38,123 nt of DNA. Source: Deltaproteobacteria bacterium. GTDB taxonomy: Archaea > Thermoplasmatota > Poseidoniia > Poseidoniales > Poseidoniaceae. The number at the start of each line of letters is the position of its first letter. The stretch's first letter is position 1. Position numbers and translations under genes: made by a program. Shown here one piece after another: positions 23,710-34,304 of the stretch. Below the pieces are notes generated by a model. It was not told the origin of the DNA. It saw nothing but the letters and a program-made list of their open reading frames with translations, and searched no databases. The DNA lies in assembly GCA_028344335.1 (NCBI GenBank), contig JAOMAZ010000013.1:1-38123 (forward strand), in the 5' to 3' direction.

Positions 23710-24825
23710 ATGGCAACAATCGAAGAGCAGATTAAGGCCATTCAGACTGAAATGGACAAGACCCAGAAGAATAAAGCCACTGAACACCACGTCGGTCGCT
23801 TAAAGGCAAAGATTGCCAAATTAAAGATGGCTCGAGAGAAAGCCGACGCCCACGCAAAATCCAGTGGCGGGGGTAAGGGCTTCGAAGTCAAGAAAAGTGG
23901 TGATGCAACTGTTGCCTTGGTAGGATTCCCTTCGGTTGGAAAATCAACCCTAATTAACCAGGTCACCGATGCTAAATCAGAAACTGCTGGATATGCATTC
24001 ACTACTCTCACATGTATTCCAGGTGTAATGGAACACAGAGGGGCAAAAATCCAGATTCTTGACCTGCCTGGGTTGATAAAAGGGGCAGCAAATGGAAAAG
24101 GTCGAGGTCGTGAAATTCTCAATGTAATTCGCGCATCAGACATGGTTTTGTACATTGTTGACCCCTTTCAGGATGCTCATTTTAGAGTTCTACACAAAGA
24201 ATTGGAACTGGCTGGAATGCGTCTGAACGAGGGTAAACCTCCGGTTTTTATCAGCCGTACAGACAGAGGTGGAATTGATATACGCACTACGGTTGAACAA
24301 ACCCGATTAACTGACGAACAAATTTCGGATATTATTCGTGCTTTCGGTTATTCATCAGCAATCGTCACCTTGAGAACAGATGTCTCAGCCGACCAAATCG
24401 TTGATGTCTTAGCAGGAAATAGAGTCTATTCGAAGGCCGTTGTTGCAATCAATAAAATCGATATCGCCAAAGAAGAACAGTTGGTACATATGGAAAATAT
24501 GCTGCCAAAAGGCTGGCCACTGATGAGAATCTCCGCATTCAAGGGTGATGGACTCGATGATTTGAAGGATTTTATCTATGATAATCTCGGCTTTATGCGA
24601 GTATTTCTTAAACCACAAGGACAAGAGGCAGATATGGAAGAGCCACTCATTATCAAAGACACAAGTAGGGTGGAGGATGTGTGTAATAACCTGCACCGAG
24701 ACTTTGTCAGAAAATTCAGATTTGGCAGAGTAAAAGGACCATCTGCTAAATTTGATTGGCAAAGAGTGGGGCTGGATCATTTGCTCAAAGACGGGGATAT
24801 TCTAACGGTCATTACAAGACGTTGA
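23710..24825 (+). CDS. DRG-family (OBG-type) GTPase with TGS domain
   Basis: A translation-associated GTPase conserved in archaea and eukaryotes. The 371-residue product has an N-terminal coiled/HTH segment (MATIEEQIKAIQTEM, TQKNKATEHHVGRLKAKIAK), then the G domain with G1 GFPSVGKST from residue 72, G2 around TTLTC, G3 DLPGLIKGAANGKGRG, G4 NKID, and a C-terminal TGS domain (VRKFRFGRVKGPSAKF, HLLKDGDILTVI). The ATG at 23710 matches the family's conserved start and is preceded at 5 bases by GGGGGAGG; an in-frame ATG at 23674 would add 12 residues. It is the first gene of the plus-strand run into metF, 9 bases away, which is an unusual partner for a ribosome-associated GTPase. Confidence 0.93.
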   Translation: MATIEEQIKAIQTEMDKTQKNKATEHHVGRLKAKIAKLKMAREKADAHAKSSGGGKGFEVKKSGDATVALVGFPSVGKSTLINQVTDAKSETAGYAFTTLTCIPGVMEHRGAKIQILDLPGLIKGAANGKGRGREILNVIRASDMVLYIVDPFQDAHFRVLHKELELAGMRLNEGKPPVFISRTDRGGIDIRTTVEQTRLTDEQISDIIRAFGYSSAIVTLRTDVSADQIVDVLAGNRVYSKAVVAINKIDIAKEEQLVHMENMLPKGWPLMRISAFKGDGLDDLKDFIYDNLGFMRVFLKPQGQEADMEEPLIIKDTSRVEDVCNNLHRDFVRKFRFGRVKGPSAKFDWQRVGLDHLLKDGDILTVITRR

Positions 24826-24834
24826 GGTGAAAAA

Positions 24835-25782
24835 ATGGTAGCAGACTTAGATTTTTTGAATAAGATTCACGACCGTATTCCAGTATCCTTGGAAATACTA
24901 CCACCAAATAGGGGGCTCGGGTTGGATGCGATACATTCATTCTTTGAGGGTTTGAAGCCATGGAAACCTGCCTTTGTTAGTGTAACTTATCATCAGGCCT
25001 TCAAAGTTGAAGAAAATGATAGTAGGATTTGGAACCGTAAGAAACCGGGCACTGTTGGAGTATGTGCAATGTTGAAATTCCAATATGATTTGAAAGTCAT
25101 ACCCCACGTTATTTGTGGCGGTTTCTCGTCATTTGAATCAGAAGATTTTCTTGTGGATTTGGATTATTTGGGATTAGATACGATTCTTGCATTAAGAGGC
25201 GACCCAAAAAAGGGAGATGCTGAATTCAAACACCACCGAGACGGACACCGTTATGCTTCTGAACTCGTTGAACAAGTAATGCGCCTGAACAAGGGAGAAT
25301 ACATGGAAGATGTCAAAGAAGCAAAATCAACTTCCTTTGTCGTCGGAGTTGCAGCCTATCCCGAAAAACACCGTGAAGCAGTCAGTTTCGATGTCGACAT
25401 TCAAAATTTGAGGAAAAAGATAGATGCTGGCGCTTCCTTCATCATTACTCAAATGTTCTTTGATAATCAGGTCTACTTTGACTTCATTGAAAGGGCCAGA
25501 GAAGCAGGGATTACAATTCCCATTATTCCTGGAATAAAAATAATCACCAGTAAAAGACAAGTCGAAATATTACCTGAAATATTCCATACAAAAATGCCTG
25601 CTGACTTGTGCAATAACATTCAGAAATGTGGAAGTAATTCTGAGGCGGTGGAAATAGGAATAAAACATGCAATCTCGCAATTTAAAGAATTAGAAGAATA
25701 TGGTGTCCCTTGTATTCACATATTCAGCATGAATAATTTATCACCAATTACATCTCTATTGAAGGGTGTTCAACGCATTTAA
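24835..25782 (+). CDS. metF: 5,10-methylenetetrahydrofolate reductase
   Basis: MetF reduces methylene-tetrahydrofolate to the methyl form that MetH uses. The 315-residue flavoprotein barrel begins with PVSLEILPPNRG (the S-x-E-x-x-P-P opening), then AFVSVTYHQ, KVIPHVICGGFS (H-x-T/x-C), LGLDTILALRGDPKKGD (the ALRGD-P flavin motif), FVVGVAAYPEKHREA, FIITQMFFDN and IPIIPGIKIITS. Length is normal for the bacterial-type enzyme. AGGTG lies just upstream of the ATG. It sits between the DRG gene and metK in a run that encodes the whole methyl cycle, so folate rather than a methanopterin is the likely carbon carrier here. The NADH-binding mode cannot be judged from sequence alone. Confidence 0.93.
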   Translation: MVADLDFLNKIHDRIPVSLEILPPNRGLGLDAIHSFFEGLKPWKPAFVSVTYHQAFKVEENDSRIWNRKKPGTVGVCAMLKFQYDLKVIPHVICGGFSSFESEDFLVDLDYLGLDTILALRGDPKKGDAEFKHHRDGHRYASELVEQVMRLNKGEYMEDVKEAKSTSFVVGVAAYPEKHREAVSFDVDIQNLRKKIDAGASFIITQMFFDNQVYFDFIERAREAGITIPIIPGIKIITSKRQVEILPEIFHTKMPADLCNNIQKCGSNSEAVEIGIKHAISQFKELEEYGVPCIHIFSMNNLSPITSLLKGVQRI

Positions 25783-25834
25783 TGGAATAATTACTAGCGA
25801 GGTCTTGATAAACACTTGTTGAGTCGCCGGTTCT

Positions 25835-27085
25835 ATGAGTCAAGGCCACTTGTTTACCTCAGAATCCGTTGCTGCTGGGCATCCCGACAAGGTCTGCGAT
25901 AATATTTCAGATGCAATTCTCGATGCTTGCCTTTCGCTAGATCCTCGTGCAAGGGTTGCGGTTGAGACATTAGTCAAGGGAATGGATGATGGTTCTCATA
26001 TCGTCATTGGGGGTGAAATTACCATTCATGGTGGACATACTGTCGACTACGAGGCAATTGCCCGCAAAACTGCTGCCGAAATCGGCTATACAAACCATGA
26101 TTATGGAATGTTCGCAAACGATAGTGAAAGTTGTAAAGTTCAAGTTTTGGTTAGTACACAATCAGGAGATATTTCACAAGGAGTCACCGAAGGAGAAGGC
26201 ATGTTTGCATCTCAAGGGGCTGGCGACCAAGGTCTGATGTTCGGATATGCAACAGATGAAAGTGAATCATGGGATGAACTGAAGGGGTTTTACATGCCTC
26301 TGCCAATATTACTCAGTCAAAGATTGACAATGGCTCTAAGCGCTGCTGGTCTGGATGGAACCCTCGAATGGGCAAGGCCAGATGCCAAGAGCCAAGTAAC
26401 AATTGAGTATTCTGAAGAAGGAAAGCCAACCCGTTGTGAAACTGTTGTTGTTGCGATTCAACACGATGACCTACGCGATATGTTTGATGGGGATGAGTCC
26501 AAAGAACAACAATACATACAGAGCCAAATTGTCGAGCACATCATTAACAAAGTCATCCCATCTCAATTAATAGATGAACAAACTAATGTTATTGTAAATG
26601 GCACAGGGCGCTTTGAGAAAGGTGGGCCTCATGCAGATGCAGGTCTAACAGGTCGCAAGATTATCGTTGATACATACGGTGGAATGGGACGCCATGGTGG
26701 AGGTGCATTCAGCGGCAAGGACCCAAGTAAAGTAGACAGGTCAGCAGCCTATGCATCGCGCTGGGCTGCAAAACACATTATCGCTGCAGGACTTGCACAG
26801 AGATGTGAAATCCAACTCGCATATGCTATTGGAGTTGCAGAACCCGTCAGCATAAAGGTAGAGACATTTGGCACAGGAAGCATTCCTGACTCTGTTATTT
26901 CAGAACGCTTGGCCAAAGCCTTCGATTTCCGCCCAGCAGCAATTATTTCAGACCTCGGGCTACTCAAACCAATCTTCAAGCGAACCGCTGCTGGCGGACA
27001 CTTTGGCAGAGTTCCAGAAGAAGATGGTGGATTCAGTTGGGAAGCACTTGACCAAGCAAGAATTGCTATTCTACAAAACAAGTAG
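25835..27085 (+). CDS. metK: S-adenosylmethionine synthetase, bacterial/eukaryotic type
   Basis: MetK makes S-adenosylmethionine from methionine and ATP. The 416-residue protein follows the bacterial MetK pattern closely: [54 protein letters not shown], a glycine-rich loop [40 protein letters not shown] and GGHFGR near the C-terminus. Most archaea instead use a divergent methionine adenosyltransferase with little sequence similarity, so this gene suggests acquisition from bacteria or a lineage-specific replacement. A 52-base gap separates it from metF, and ahcY follows 11 bases later. All expected ATP and methionine loops appear intact. Confidence 0.96.
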   Translation: MSQGHLFTSESVAAGHPDKVCDNISDAILDACLSLDPRARVAVETLVKGMDDGSHIVIGGEITIHGGHTVDYEAIARKTAAEIGYTNHDYGMFANDSESCKVQVLVSTQSGDISQGVTEGEGMFASQGAGDQGLMFGYATDESESWDELKGFYMPLPILLSQRLTMALSAAGLDGTLEWARPDAKSQVTIEYSEEGKPTRCETVVVAIQHDDLRDMFDGDESKEQQYIQSQIVEHIINKVIPSQLIDEQTNVIVNGTGRFEKGGPHADAGLTGRKIIVDTYGGMGRHGGGAFSGKDPSKVDRSAAYASRWAAKHIIAAGLAQRCEIQLAYAIGVAEPVSIKVETFGTGSIPDSVISERLAKAFDFRPAAIISDLGLLKPIFKRTAAGGHFGRVPEEDGGFSWEALDQARIAILQNK

Positions 27086-27096
27086 GGATTGATTCA

Positions 27097-28530
27097 ATGC
27101 TGATGAAGGAGGAGAACAATTTGCAGACAGAAGATTACCAAGTAGCTGATATCAGCCTTGCAGACTGGGGACGTAAAGAAATTGACATCGCAGAGCATGA
27201 AATGCCTGGATTAATGTCGGTTCGTGCTAAATATTCGCCGGAGAAACCTTTGGCTGGAGTACGAGTGACCGGCTCACTGCATATGACAATTCAAACCGCA
27301 GTGCTTCTTGAGACCCTAGTTGAACTGGGCGCAACAGTACGTTGGGCAAGTTGCAATATTTACTCAACCCAAGACCATGCTGCAGCCGCAATTGCAGTAA
27401 CTGGAGTTCCGGTATTCGCTTGGAAGGGGGAAACTTTGGAAGAATACTGGGATTGCACATTCAAAGCGCTTGACCATAGAAATGGACTTGGCCCTCAACT
27501 AATTGTCGATGACGGTGGAGATGCAACACTTCTCCTTCATCGTGGTTATGAATTAGAAAATGGCTCTAACTGGGTTAACGAGGAAACCACAAATCACGAG
27601 GAACAAGTTATCAAGAATTTGTTGAAGAGAATTCATTCCGAAAGACCATCATATTGGAAATCGATTGTCGAAGAGTGCAAGGGAGTTTCTGAAGAAACAA
27701 CTACAGGCGTTCACAGACTATACCAGTGGGTTGAATCAGGATCTTTGCTTTTCCCTGCAATCAATGTTAACGACTCGGTTACGAAGGCAAAGTTCGACAA
27801 TCTATACGGCTGCCGTGAATCACTTATCGATGGAATAAAGCGTGCTACTGACGTTATGATCGCAGGTAAAACTGCCGTTGTTTGTGGCTACGGAGATGTC
27901 GGAAAAGGCTCTGCACAGGCATTGAAGGCAATGGGGGCAAAAGTCATCGTAACTGAAATTGATCCAATCTGTGCTCTTCAAGCAGCAATGGAAGGCTTTT
28001 ATGTTCAGACTGTCGAAGATACATTGGGAACTGCAGACATCTATGTTACTACCACTGGGAACAAGGATGTCATCACTCTTTCACACATGGAAGCAATGAA
28101 GGACCAAGCAATTGTTTGCAACATTGGTCACTTTGACAATGAAATTCAGGTTGATGCTTTGGAAGCACGAGAAGATGTTGATTGCCTAAACATCAAACCT
28201 CAAGTTGACAAGTTCACTTTCCCTGCTGGAAATTGTATCTTCCTCTTGGCCTCAGGTCGCTTAGTCAACCTTGGTTGTGCAACTGGGCACCCAAGTTTTG
28301 TCATGTCCAATAGTTTCACCAACCAGACTTTGGCGCAGATGGACCTTTGGAAGAACAAAGAAACTTACGAGAATGATGTTTACATATTACCAAAACACCT
28401 CGATGAAGAGGTTGCAAGATTACACTTGGAAAAGATTGGCTGCAAATTGACCACAATGACTGAGGAACAATCAGAATATCTCAACGTGCCGAAATCTGGA
28501 CCTTACAAGCCTGAACACTACAGGTACTGA
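27097..28530 (+). CDS. ahcY: S-adenosylhomocysteine hydrolase
   Basis: AhcY splits S-adenosylhomocysteine to homocysteine and adenosine, relieving product inhibition of methyltransferases. The 477-residue form shows [77 protein letters not shown], the NAD-binding loop [14 protein letters not shown] at about 260, [33 protein letters not shown] and the C-terminal [10 protein letters not shown]. The insert around residues 165-205 and the KPEHYRY tail mark the long bacterial/eukaryotic type. Start choice is uncertain: ATG at 27097, ATG at 27103, or TTG at 27121, the last being preceded by GGAGGAG at a good distance. It abuts metH downstream. Confidence 0.95.
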   Translation: MLMKEENNLQTEDYQVADISLADWGRKEIDIAEHEMPGLMSVRAKYSPEKPLAGVRVTGSLHMTIQTAVLLETLVELGATVRWASCNIYSTQDHAAAAIAVTGVPVFAWKGETLEEYWDCTFKALDHRNGLGPQLIVDDGGDATLLLHRGYELENGSNWVNEETTNHEEQVIKNLLKRIHSERPSYWKSIVEECKGVSEETTTGVHRLYQWVESGSLLFPAINVNDSVTKAKFDNLYGCRESLIDGIKRATDVMIAGKTAVVCGYGDVGKGSAQALKAMGAKVIVTEIDPICALQAAMEGFYVQTVEDTLGTADIYVTTTGNKDVITLSHMEAMKDQAIVCNIGHFDNEIQVDALEAREDVDCLNIKPQVDKFTFPAGNCIFLLASGRLVNLGCATGHPSFVMSNSFTNQTLAQMDLWKNKETYENDVYILPKHLDEEVARLHLEKIGCKLTTMTEEQSEYLNVPKSGPYKPEHYRY

Positions 28531-28540
28531 ATGATGGTTG

Positions 28541-31500
28541 ATGGAGATGGACGCCTCGCGTATATCCACCTTCAAGGAATTACTAAAACAACGTATCCTA
28601 ATCATCGATGGTGCGATGGGCACCATGCTACAACGCTATGGTCTTGAGGAGGAGGATTTTAGAAATGATTCCCTCAAGGAGCATCAAATCGACCTTAAAG
28701 GAAACAACGATTTGCTTGTTCTAACAAAACCTGAAGTTGTCAAGGAAGTACATCTTCAATATTTTGAAGCAGGAGCAGATATTGTCGAAACAAATACATT
28801 CGGCGCCACAAGTATTGCTCAATCCGAATACGGACTTTCCCATTTGGCCTATGAAATGAACCTTGCTGCGGCTAGAATTGCTCGAGAGGCTGCGGAGGAA
28901 TGCTCTGAAAGTAGTGGTAGGTCTTGTTTTGTTGCAGGTGCGATTGGCCCCACTAATATCACACTTTCAGCATCTGCTGATGTAGATGATGCTTCAACTC
29001 GAGCCTCTACTTGGGACGAGGTCTATGCAGCCTATGTTGAGCAGGTAAAAGGCCTGATTGACGGGGGCTCAGACATTATCCTGATAGAAACAATATTCGA
29101 CGTTTTGAATTCAAAGGCTGCAATAAAAGCCACTCTCGATGTGTTTGAAGAACTTGAAATTGAATTACCAATTATTATCTCGGTTACTTTCATCCAAGAA
29201 GGAGGAGATCGGACCGTATTTGGACAAAGTGTCGAAGCCTTCTGGGAGACCATTAGGCATGCAAAACCAATCTGTGTTGGAATGAATTGTGGACTTGGCG
29301 CAACTGGATTACGGGGCAAACTACAGACTCTCTCTAGAATTGCCGATACTAATGTCCACATTTATCCAAATGCTGGCTTACCAAATCCCCTTTCTCCTTC
29401 AGGCTTTGATGAAACTCCCGAAATCACCGCTGCTCACATCCAACACTTAGCAAAGGACGGATTATTGAACTTAGTCGGCGGATGCTGTGGAACAACTCCC
29501 CCACACATCAAAGCAATTGCACAGGCAATGAAGGGAATCTCACCCCGAGAAATACCTACACATGAACGCCTTCCTAGTTATGCAGGACTCGATACTTTTG
29601 TTGTTCGAAATGACTCTAATATGGTGATGATTGGAGAGCGAACCAATATTACCGGTTCAGCTCTATTCAGGAGATTGGTAAGTTCAAATGACTTAGAAGC
29701 CGCAGTTGAAGTTGCAGCAGACCAAATAAAAAATGGTGCAAATATACTCGATGTCAACATGGATGAAGGCCTAATTGACAGCGAGTTAATGATGACAAAG
29801 TTTCTCAATATTATCGCCACAGAGCCAGATATCTGCAGCGTTCCAATGATGATTGATTCCTCCAAGTGGAGCGTTATCGAAGCCGGCTTGAAATGTGTTC
29901 AAGGAAAACCAATTGTAAATTCTATTTCACTGAAGGAAGGAGAAAAGGAGTTTCTCCGCCAAGCCAAGGAAATTTGGCGCTACGGAGCGGCTGTTGTCGT
30001 CATGGGTTTTGATGAAAAAGGGCAGGCAGATACAATTGATAGAAAAGTCAGTATTGCAATAAGAGCACATCAATTGCTATTAGATGCCGGATTCCATCCA
30101 ACAGATATCATTCATGATCCAAATATCTTAGCAATTGCAACTGGAATGGAAGAGCATAATGAATATGCTATCAACTTCATTGAAGCCACTTCCTCGATAA
30201 GAGAACAGTGTCCTGGTGCAATGGTTAGTGGAGGAGTTAGCAACCTGTCATTCTCATTCAGAGGAAATGACCAAGTTAGGTCTGCTATTCATGCAATATT
30301 TCTCAAACACGCTATTGATGCTGGGTTATCGATGGCAATTATCAACCCTGCTCACCTAACAATTTTGGAAAATGTGGACCCTGAACTTCAACAATTGGCA
30401 ATTGATGTGGTATTGAATAAAAGAGATGATGCGACAGATAGATTGGTTGCTTCTGCGAATAAATATTCAGGGAAGCAAGAAGGCAAAGAAGAAACTCAAC
30501 AATGGAGGACACTACCTGTTGAGGAAAGATTATCTCATTCATTGGTAAATGGAATCTCCGAATTCGTAGAAACCGATGTTGCAGAAGTTTTGGCGATATT
30601 GCAAGAGCCTCTGCAAGTTATCGAGGGGCCATTGATGGTAGGAATGGGCGTGGTTGGTGAATTATTCGGTTCTGGCCAGATGTTCTTACCGCAAGTTGTG
30701 AAGAGTGCTAGGGTCATGAAAAAAGCCGTCGCTTATCTTGAACCATTCATGCAAAAAGAAGGTGATGTGCACAAAGGCAGAGGCCAAGTTGTTATGGCTA
30801 CTGTCAAGGGAGATGTTCATGATATCGGCAAGAATATCGTAGGTATCGTTCTCCAATGCAATGATTATGTCGTACATGACCTTGGTGTTATGGTTTCATG
30901 CGAAGAAATACTGGCAAAGGCAGATGAAGTTGGAGCCGATATCATTGGCCTTTCAGGCCTAATCACTCCATCTCTTGATGAGATGATGAGAGTGGCGGCA
31001 GAAATGCAACGCAGAGATATGAAAACTCCACTGCTCATTGGTGGTGCAACTACCTCAAGGCAGCATACAGCAGTTAGAATATCTCCAAAATATCAGCATG
31101 AAGTAGTACATGTCAAGGATGCATCTTTGGTATCTGGTGTTCTCTCAAATCTCCTAGATGATGAAAGAAGGATTGAATTTAATACTAAATTAGAAGAAGA
31201 AGAAGCGCGCTTAACTGCACTTCACCAAAAGAAAATGGCCAACCCATTACTCAGCCTTGACAAGGCAAAGGCAAGGGCTCCAAGTCTAGTTTTTGATGAT
31301 TCAACGATACCAACCCCCGATAAACTGGGATTAGTAATTGAAGAAATCAGTTTGGAAGAAGCGGCAACTTACATCGACTGGACTTTCTTCTTTACCGCCT
31401 GGCAAATGAAAGGAAGATATCCGGCAATTCTAGATGATGATGAAAAAGGTGAAGTTGCTCGAGGGTTATTCGAAGATGGACAGAAAATGTTGCAGAATAT

Positions 31501-32200
31501 TATCTCTGAAAAACTGATGGAAATTAAAGCAATCAGAGGGTTTTGGCCAGCATATTCAGATGGTGATGATATTCATGTCCGTTCGAGTACTGGGGACTCT
31601 ACACTTGGGAAATTCGTTATGCTGCGCCAACAGAGGGACCATTCGAAATCCTCAAATTATTCGCTCTCAGATTTTATTTGCCCAGATGGAGACCATCTCG
31701 GTGCCTTCGCAGTTTCGGTACATGGCGCCGAAGAAATGTGTAAGCAGTTTGAAGGTGAAAATGATGACTATTCTTCAATAATGGCAAAAGCCATTGCAGA
31801 TAGGTTGGCAGAAGCAAGTGCAGAACTATTGCATTCAAGGGCAAGAAAATCGTGGGGGTTCGGAGATAGTGATGATATCGATTTACAGACTCTATTAAAG
31901 GAGGATTATCGCTCAATAAGACCGGCTTTCGGCTATCCAGCCTGCCCCGACCATAGCGAGAAGAGATTCTTGTTTGACTTACTTGAAGCAGAAAAACATG
32001 GATTTATTCTAACCGATTCATTTGCTACTTACCCTGCTGCTTCAGTGTCTGGGATATATTTGGCACATCCTGAAGCCCACTATTTTGCTATTAATCGGGT
32101 TGATGAGACACAAGTAATGGATATTGCCAGAAGAAAAGGAACTTCGCGACGAGATGCTGAGTATTGGTTGGCCTCAATTATTGATTATGATCCGGATTAG
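28541..32200 (+). CDS. metH: Cobalamin-dependent methionine synthase, full length
   Basis: MetH transfers a methyl group from methyl-tetrahydrofolate to homocysteine through cob(I)alamin. All four modules are present in about 1219 residues: homocysteine domain ([13 protein letters not shown]; zinc ligands Cys250 in GMNCG and Cys315/Cys316 in [10 protein letters not shown]), folate domain ([22 protein letters not shown]), cap and B12 domain ([11 protein letters not shown] with cobalt ligand His760), and the SAM-binding reactivation domain ([16 protein letters not shown]). The numbering is nearly the same as E. coli MetH. ATG at 28541 is chosen among TTG 28538, ATG 28541 and ATG 28547. It closes the metF-metK-ahcY-metH run and makes methionine synthesis by this route dependent on B12. 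Confidence 0.96.
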   Translation: MEMDASRISTFKELLKQRILIIDGAMGTMLQRYGLEEEDFRNDSLKEHQIDLKGNNDLLVLTKPEVVKEVHLQYFEAGADIVETNTFGATSIAQSEYGLSHLAYEMNLAAARIAREAAEECSESSGRSCFVAGAIGPTNITLSASADVDDASTRASTWDEVYAAYVEQVKGLIDGGSDIILIETIFDVLNSKAAIKATLDVFEELEIELPIIISVTFIQEGGDRTVFGQSVEAFWETIRHAKPICVGMNCGLGATGLRGKLQTLSRIADTNVHIYPNAGLPNPLSPSGFDETPEITAAHIQHLAKDGLLNLVGGCCGTTPPHIKAIAQAMKGISPREIPTHERLPSYAGLDTFVVRNDSNMVMIGERTNITGSALFRRLVSSNDLEAAVEVAADQIKNGANILDVNMDEGLIDSELMMTKFLNIIATEPDICSVPMMIDSSKWSVIEAGLKCVQGKPIVNSISLKEGEKEFLRQAKEIWRYGAAVVVMGFDEKGQADTIDRKVSIAIRAHQLLLDAGFHPTDIIHDPNILAIATGMEEHNEYAINFIEATSSIREQCPGAMVSGGVSNLSFSFRGNDQVRSAIHAIFLKHAIDAGLSMAIINPAHLTILENVDPELQQLAIDVVLNKRDDATDRLVASANKYSGKQEGKEETQQWRTLPVEERLSHSLVNGISEFVETDVAEVLAILQEPLQVIEGPLMVGMGVVGELFGSGQMFLPQVVKSARVMKKAVAYLEPFMQKEGDVHKGRGQVVMATVKGDVHDIGKNIVGIVLQCNDYVVHDLGVMVSCEEILAKADEVGADIIGLSGLITPSLDEMMRVAAEMQRRDMKTPLLIGGATTSRQHTAVRISPKYQHEVVHVKDASLVSGVLSNLLDDERRIEFNTKLEEEEARLTALHQKKMANPLLSLDKAKARAPSLVFDDSTIPTPDKLGLVIEEISLEEAATYIDWTFFFTAWQMKGRYPAILDDDEKGEVARGLFEDGQKMLQNIISEKLMEIKAIRGFWPAYSDGDDIHVRSSTGDSTLGKFVMLRQQRDHSKSSNYSLSDFICPDGDHLGAFAVSVHGAEEMCKQFEGENDDYSSIMAKAIADRLAEASAELLHSRARKSWGFGDSDDIDLQTLLKEDYRSIRPAFGYPACPDHSEKRFLFDLLEAEKHGFILTDSFATYPAASVSGIYLAHPEAHYFAINRVDETQVMDIARRKGTSRRDAEYWLASIIDYDPD

Positions 32201-32241
32201 AAATCATTGTTGACATTCAAATTAACATCAGCAAAAGAAGA

Positions 32242-32256
32242 TTTTTTGGTGTTTTT
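32242..32256 (+). terminator. Oligo-T transcription terminator candidate after metH
   Basis: Two T tracts (six T at 32242-32247 and five T at 32252-32256) lie 42-56 bases after the metH stop in the 87-base convergent gap. Archaeal termination uses oligo-T runs without needing a hairpin, and none is obvious here. Confidence 0.45.
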
Positions 32257-32287
32257 CTTGCTCGCTCCATCAAATAGTGGAGTGGTT

Positions 32288-32602
32288 TTACCAAATCCCC
32301 ATATCCATCAAGGCATCTTCAGAAGCATGGGTTTTAGCGTCCCATCTTGGGGTCCAAATTAAATTGATATGAACACTATCAACACCTTCAGTTGAGAGAG
32401 CAGCCATATGAGCAGCAGCCATTATTTCAGCAGCCATTGGACAACCTGGTGAAGTCAAAGTCATGTCAACTTCTACATGTAGGGCGCCATCCTTATCACC
32501 AAAGCGGACAGCATAAACTAATCCTAATTCAACGATAGAAATTCCTAACTCGGGGTCTTCAACACTCTGCATAGATTCTTTGACCATTTCCTCATCGACC
32601 AT
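32288..32602 (-). CDS. sufT: MIP18/DUF59-family Fe-S assembly protein, SufT-like
   Basis: A 104-residue single-domain protein of the MIP18/PaaD/SufT family, which helps mature or deliver Fe-S clusters. It shows the family core: SVEDPELGISIVELGLVYAV near the N-terminus and MTLTSPGCPMAAEI with the conserved cysteine, ending WTPRWDAKTH, the usual W-x-P-x-W segment. The ATG at 32602 is used because GGGGGAG lies just upstream; the GTG two codons earlier overlaps the sufE stop. It is the last gene of the suf operon, which supports the SufT assignment over a phenylacetate-pathway PaaD role. Confidence 0.88.
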   Translation of the reverse strand: MVDEEMVKESMQSVEDPELGISIVELGLVYAVRFGDKDGALHVEVDMTLTSPGCPMAAEIMAAAHMAALSTEGVDSVHINLIWTPRWDAKTHASEDALMDMGIW

Positions 32603-32604
32603 CT

Positions 32605-33030
32605 TCACTCCCCCAATAATGCTGCTTCATGCTGTACCTTCTTGAACATATTCAGGAAACCATTAGCCCTTGAAGGGGTTAATGCTTCTTTCAATCCCAT
32701 TTCCTTAACATATGCAGGTGAAAAACTTGCTATTTCTGCTAGGCTTAAGCCTTCAAGGGCGGTAGCGGTGATTGAAATCAATCCTTGAACCAATTTAGAA
32801 TCTGCAGCCCCTCGGAGATGAAAACTACCATCCTCATTCAAACATGCCAATACATGTGCTTCAGATTGACAACCATGAACTTTGGTTGATGGAGTCCATT
32901 CTGATATCGGTAATTCATCAACATCATCTGCTAATTCAAAGAGCATTTCATAGCGCTCTGAAGCATCGAAAGCGACAGAAAAATCCTCTATTAGTTCTAG
33001 TAATCCTGCAGGCCATTCTGTTGTTGCCAT
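32605..33030 (-). CDS. sufE: Sulfur acceptor protein SufE
   Basis: SufE takes persulfide sulfur from SufS and passes it to the SufBCD scaffold. The 141-residue product contains the active-site segment TKVHGCQSEAHV with Cys54, preceded by ERYEMLFELADDVDELP and followed by FHLRGAADSKLVQGLISI and the C-terminal SPSRANGF-like stretch (LTPSRANGFLNMFKKV), all standard for SufE. ATG at 33030 is taken; an in-frame GTG at 33042 overlaps the sufS stop region. It sits between sufS and the sufT-like gene with near-zero spacing, so translation is probably coupled. SufE is uncommon in archaea, which mostly carry only sufBC. Confidence 0.92.
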   Translation of the reverse strand: MATTEWPAGLLELIEDFSVAFDASERYEMLFELADDVDELPISEWTPSTKVHGCQSEAHVLACLNEDGSFHLRGAADSKLVQGLISITATALEGLSLAEIASFSPAYVKEMGLKEALTPSRANGFLNMFKKVQHEAALLGE

Positions 33031-33042
33031 AACCAAAACCAC

Positions 33043-34299
33043 TCAAGCATATTTATTGCAAATATCAGTTATTGCAGAGATGAATTCATCAACCTCATGC
33101 TCTGTATTGTAGAGCCAATATGAAACCCTATTTGTTGCAGCGATATTGAATTTTCTCAATAATGGTTGAGCACAGTGATGGCCGGTTCTAATGGCGAAAC
33201 CTCTTGCATCGAGAAATGCAGATAAATCATTTGCATGTAGACTTTCGTGCAAGAAGGATACCACTGCGCCATCACCTTCTTCATGTCTTCCGAAAATTCG
33301 CATACCTGGGATTTTTCGTAATCCAGCAACGGTTTTTTGGGCTAAAAATAGCCCATGCTGATGTACACTCTCAATATCCCATTGTGCCATCCAATCTATG
33401 GCTGCCCCCCAACCTATTGCTTCGGCTATTTTAGGAGTACCAGCCTCTAACATATGCTCGTTTTCTTGATAAGTAGAATGATCCAAATGAACTTCTCTAA
33501 TCATATCTCCACCACCCATGAATGGTTCCATTTGCTGGAATGTTGGTTCATTTATTATTAGAGCCCCAATACCGGTTGGTCCACCCATCTTATGGGCGGA
33601 TATCGCCAACATATCAACACCTAATCCCTCAAAATTGAGGCGGTCATGAGGGGCTGCTTGGGCTGCATCAAAGATTAATTTTGCACCGGCTTCATGAGTT
33701 AGATGAATTATTTCCTTTATCGGATTTCTAACTCCGAGTACATTGGAAGTATGTACACAAGCAACAAGTTTTGCTCCCTTTACTGCAATTGTAAATGCAT
33801 CCATATCAAGTTCAAAAGTCTCTAAATCAAATGGAGTCCAACGAAGTTCAACTCCTTTTTCCTTAGCCAACATTTGCCATGGAACAATATCGGCATGGTG
33901 TTCCATTTCAGTTAAAACAATTGCATCTCCTTCAGCAAGATTTGTTCTTGCCCATGCATGAGCTGCTAAATTGATGGCTTCTGTTGTTCCACTGGTGAAA
34001 ACCAAGCGTGATTGCGTTGCTCCAAACCAATGTTTGAGTTTCAATCGGCTTTCTTCGTAAGCAGTTGTAGCCTCACTTGCCAAGGTATGGGCGGCCCTGT
34101 GGACATTGGAATTGTTATTACGATAATATTCACTCATCGCATCGATCACTTGCTGAGGCTTTTGTGTAGTAGCGGCATTATCTAAATAAATTAGTTGCTT
34201 TCCATCTCCGACTTCCCTTTTTAGGATAGGGAAGTCTTTGCGTGCATCTTCTACAGAAAGAGCAATTGGCTCGGGCCAATCATCAATAGACCACGCCAT
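33043..34299 (-). CDS. sufS: Cysteine desulfurase SufS
   Basis: SufS removes sulfur from cysteine as an enzyme-bound persulfide. The 418-residue group II desulfurase shows LIYLDNAATTQKPQQVIDAM, VHRAAHTLA, VFTSGTTEAINLAA, TEMEHHADIVPWQ, LIFDAAQAAPH, the PLP lysine in ISAHKMGGPTGIGAL (Lys237), and the catalytic Cys376 in RTGHHCAQPLL. The HCAQP motif with a short loop is the SufS rather than IscS/NifS pattern. The ATG at 34299 follows GGAG and overlaps the end of sufD by a few bases upstream; an earlier in-frame start at 34356 would overlap sufD further. Partner sufE is directly downstream. Confidence 0.95.
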   Translation of the reverse strand: MAWSIDDWPEPIALSVEDARKDFPILKREVGDGKQLIYLDNAATTQKPQQVIDAMSEYYRNNNSNVHRAAHTLASEATTAYEESRLKLKHWFGATQSRLVFTSGTTEAINLAAHAWARTNLAEGDAIVLTEMEHHADIVPWQMLAKEKGVELRWTPFDLETFELDMDAFTIAVKGAKLVACVHTSNVLGVRNPIKEIIHLTHEAGAKLIFDAAQAAPHDRLNFEGLGVDMLAISAHKMGGPTGIGALIINEPTFQQMEPFMGGGDMIREVHLDHSTYQENEHMLEAGTPKIAEAIGWGAAIDWMAQWDIESVHQHGLFLAQKTVAGLRKIPGMRIFGRHEEGDGAVVSFLHESLHANDLSAFLDARGFAIRTGHHCAQPLLRKFNIAATNRVSYWLYNTEHEVDEFISAITDICNKYA

Positions 34300-34304
34300 C
34301 TTAA

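Noticed and set aside
23742-24155. Minus-strand ORF of 137 residues antisense to the DRG GTPase
   Set aside because: It lies wholly within the conserved G domain and has no recognisable features.
29032-29361. Minus-strand ORF of 109 residues in metH
   Set aside because: Lies within the conserved homocysteine-binding domain of metH and shows no independent features.
32201-32287. Possible small RNA in the metH/sufT convergent gap
   Set aside because: Only 87 bases, no clear promoter or stable structure; T-tracts fit a terminator.
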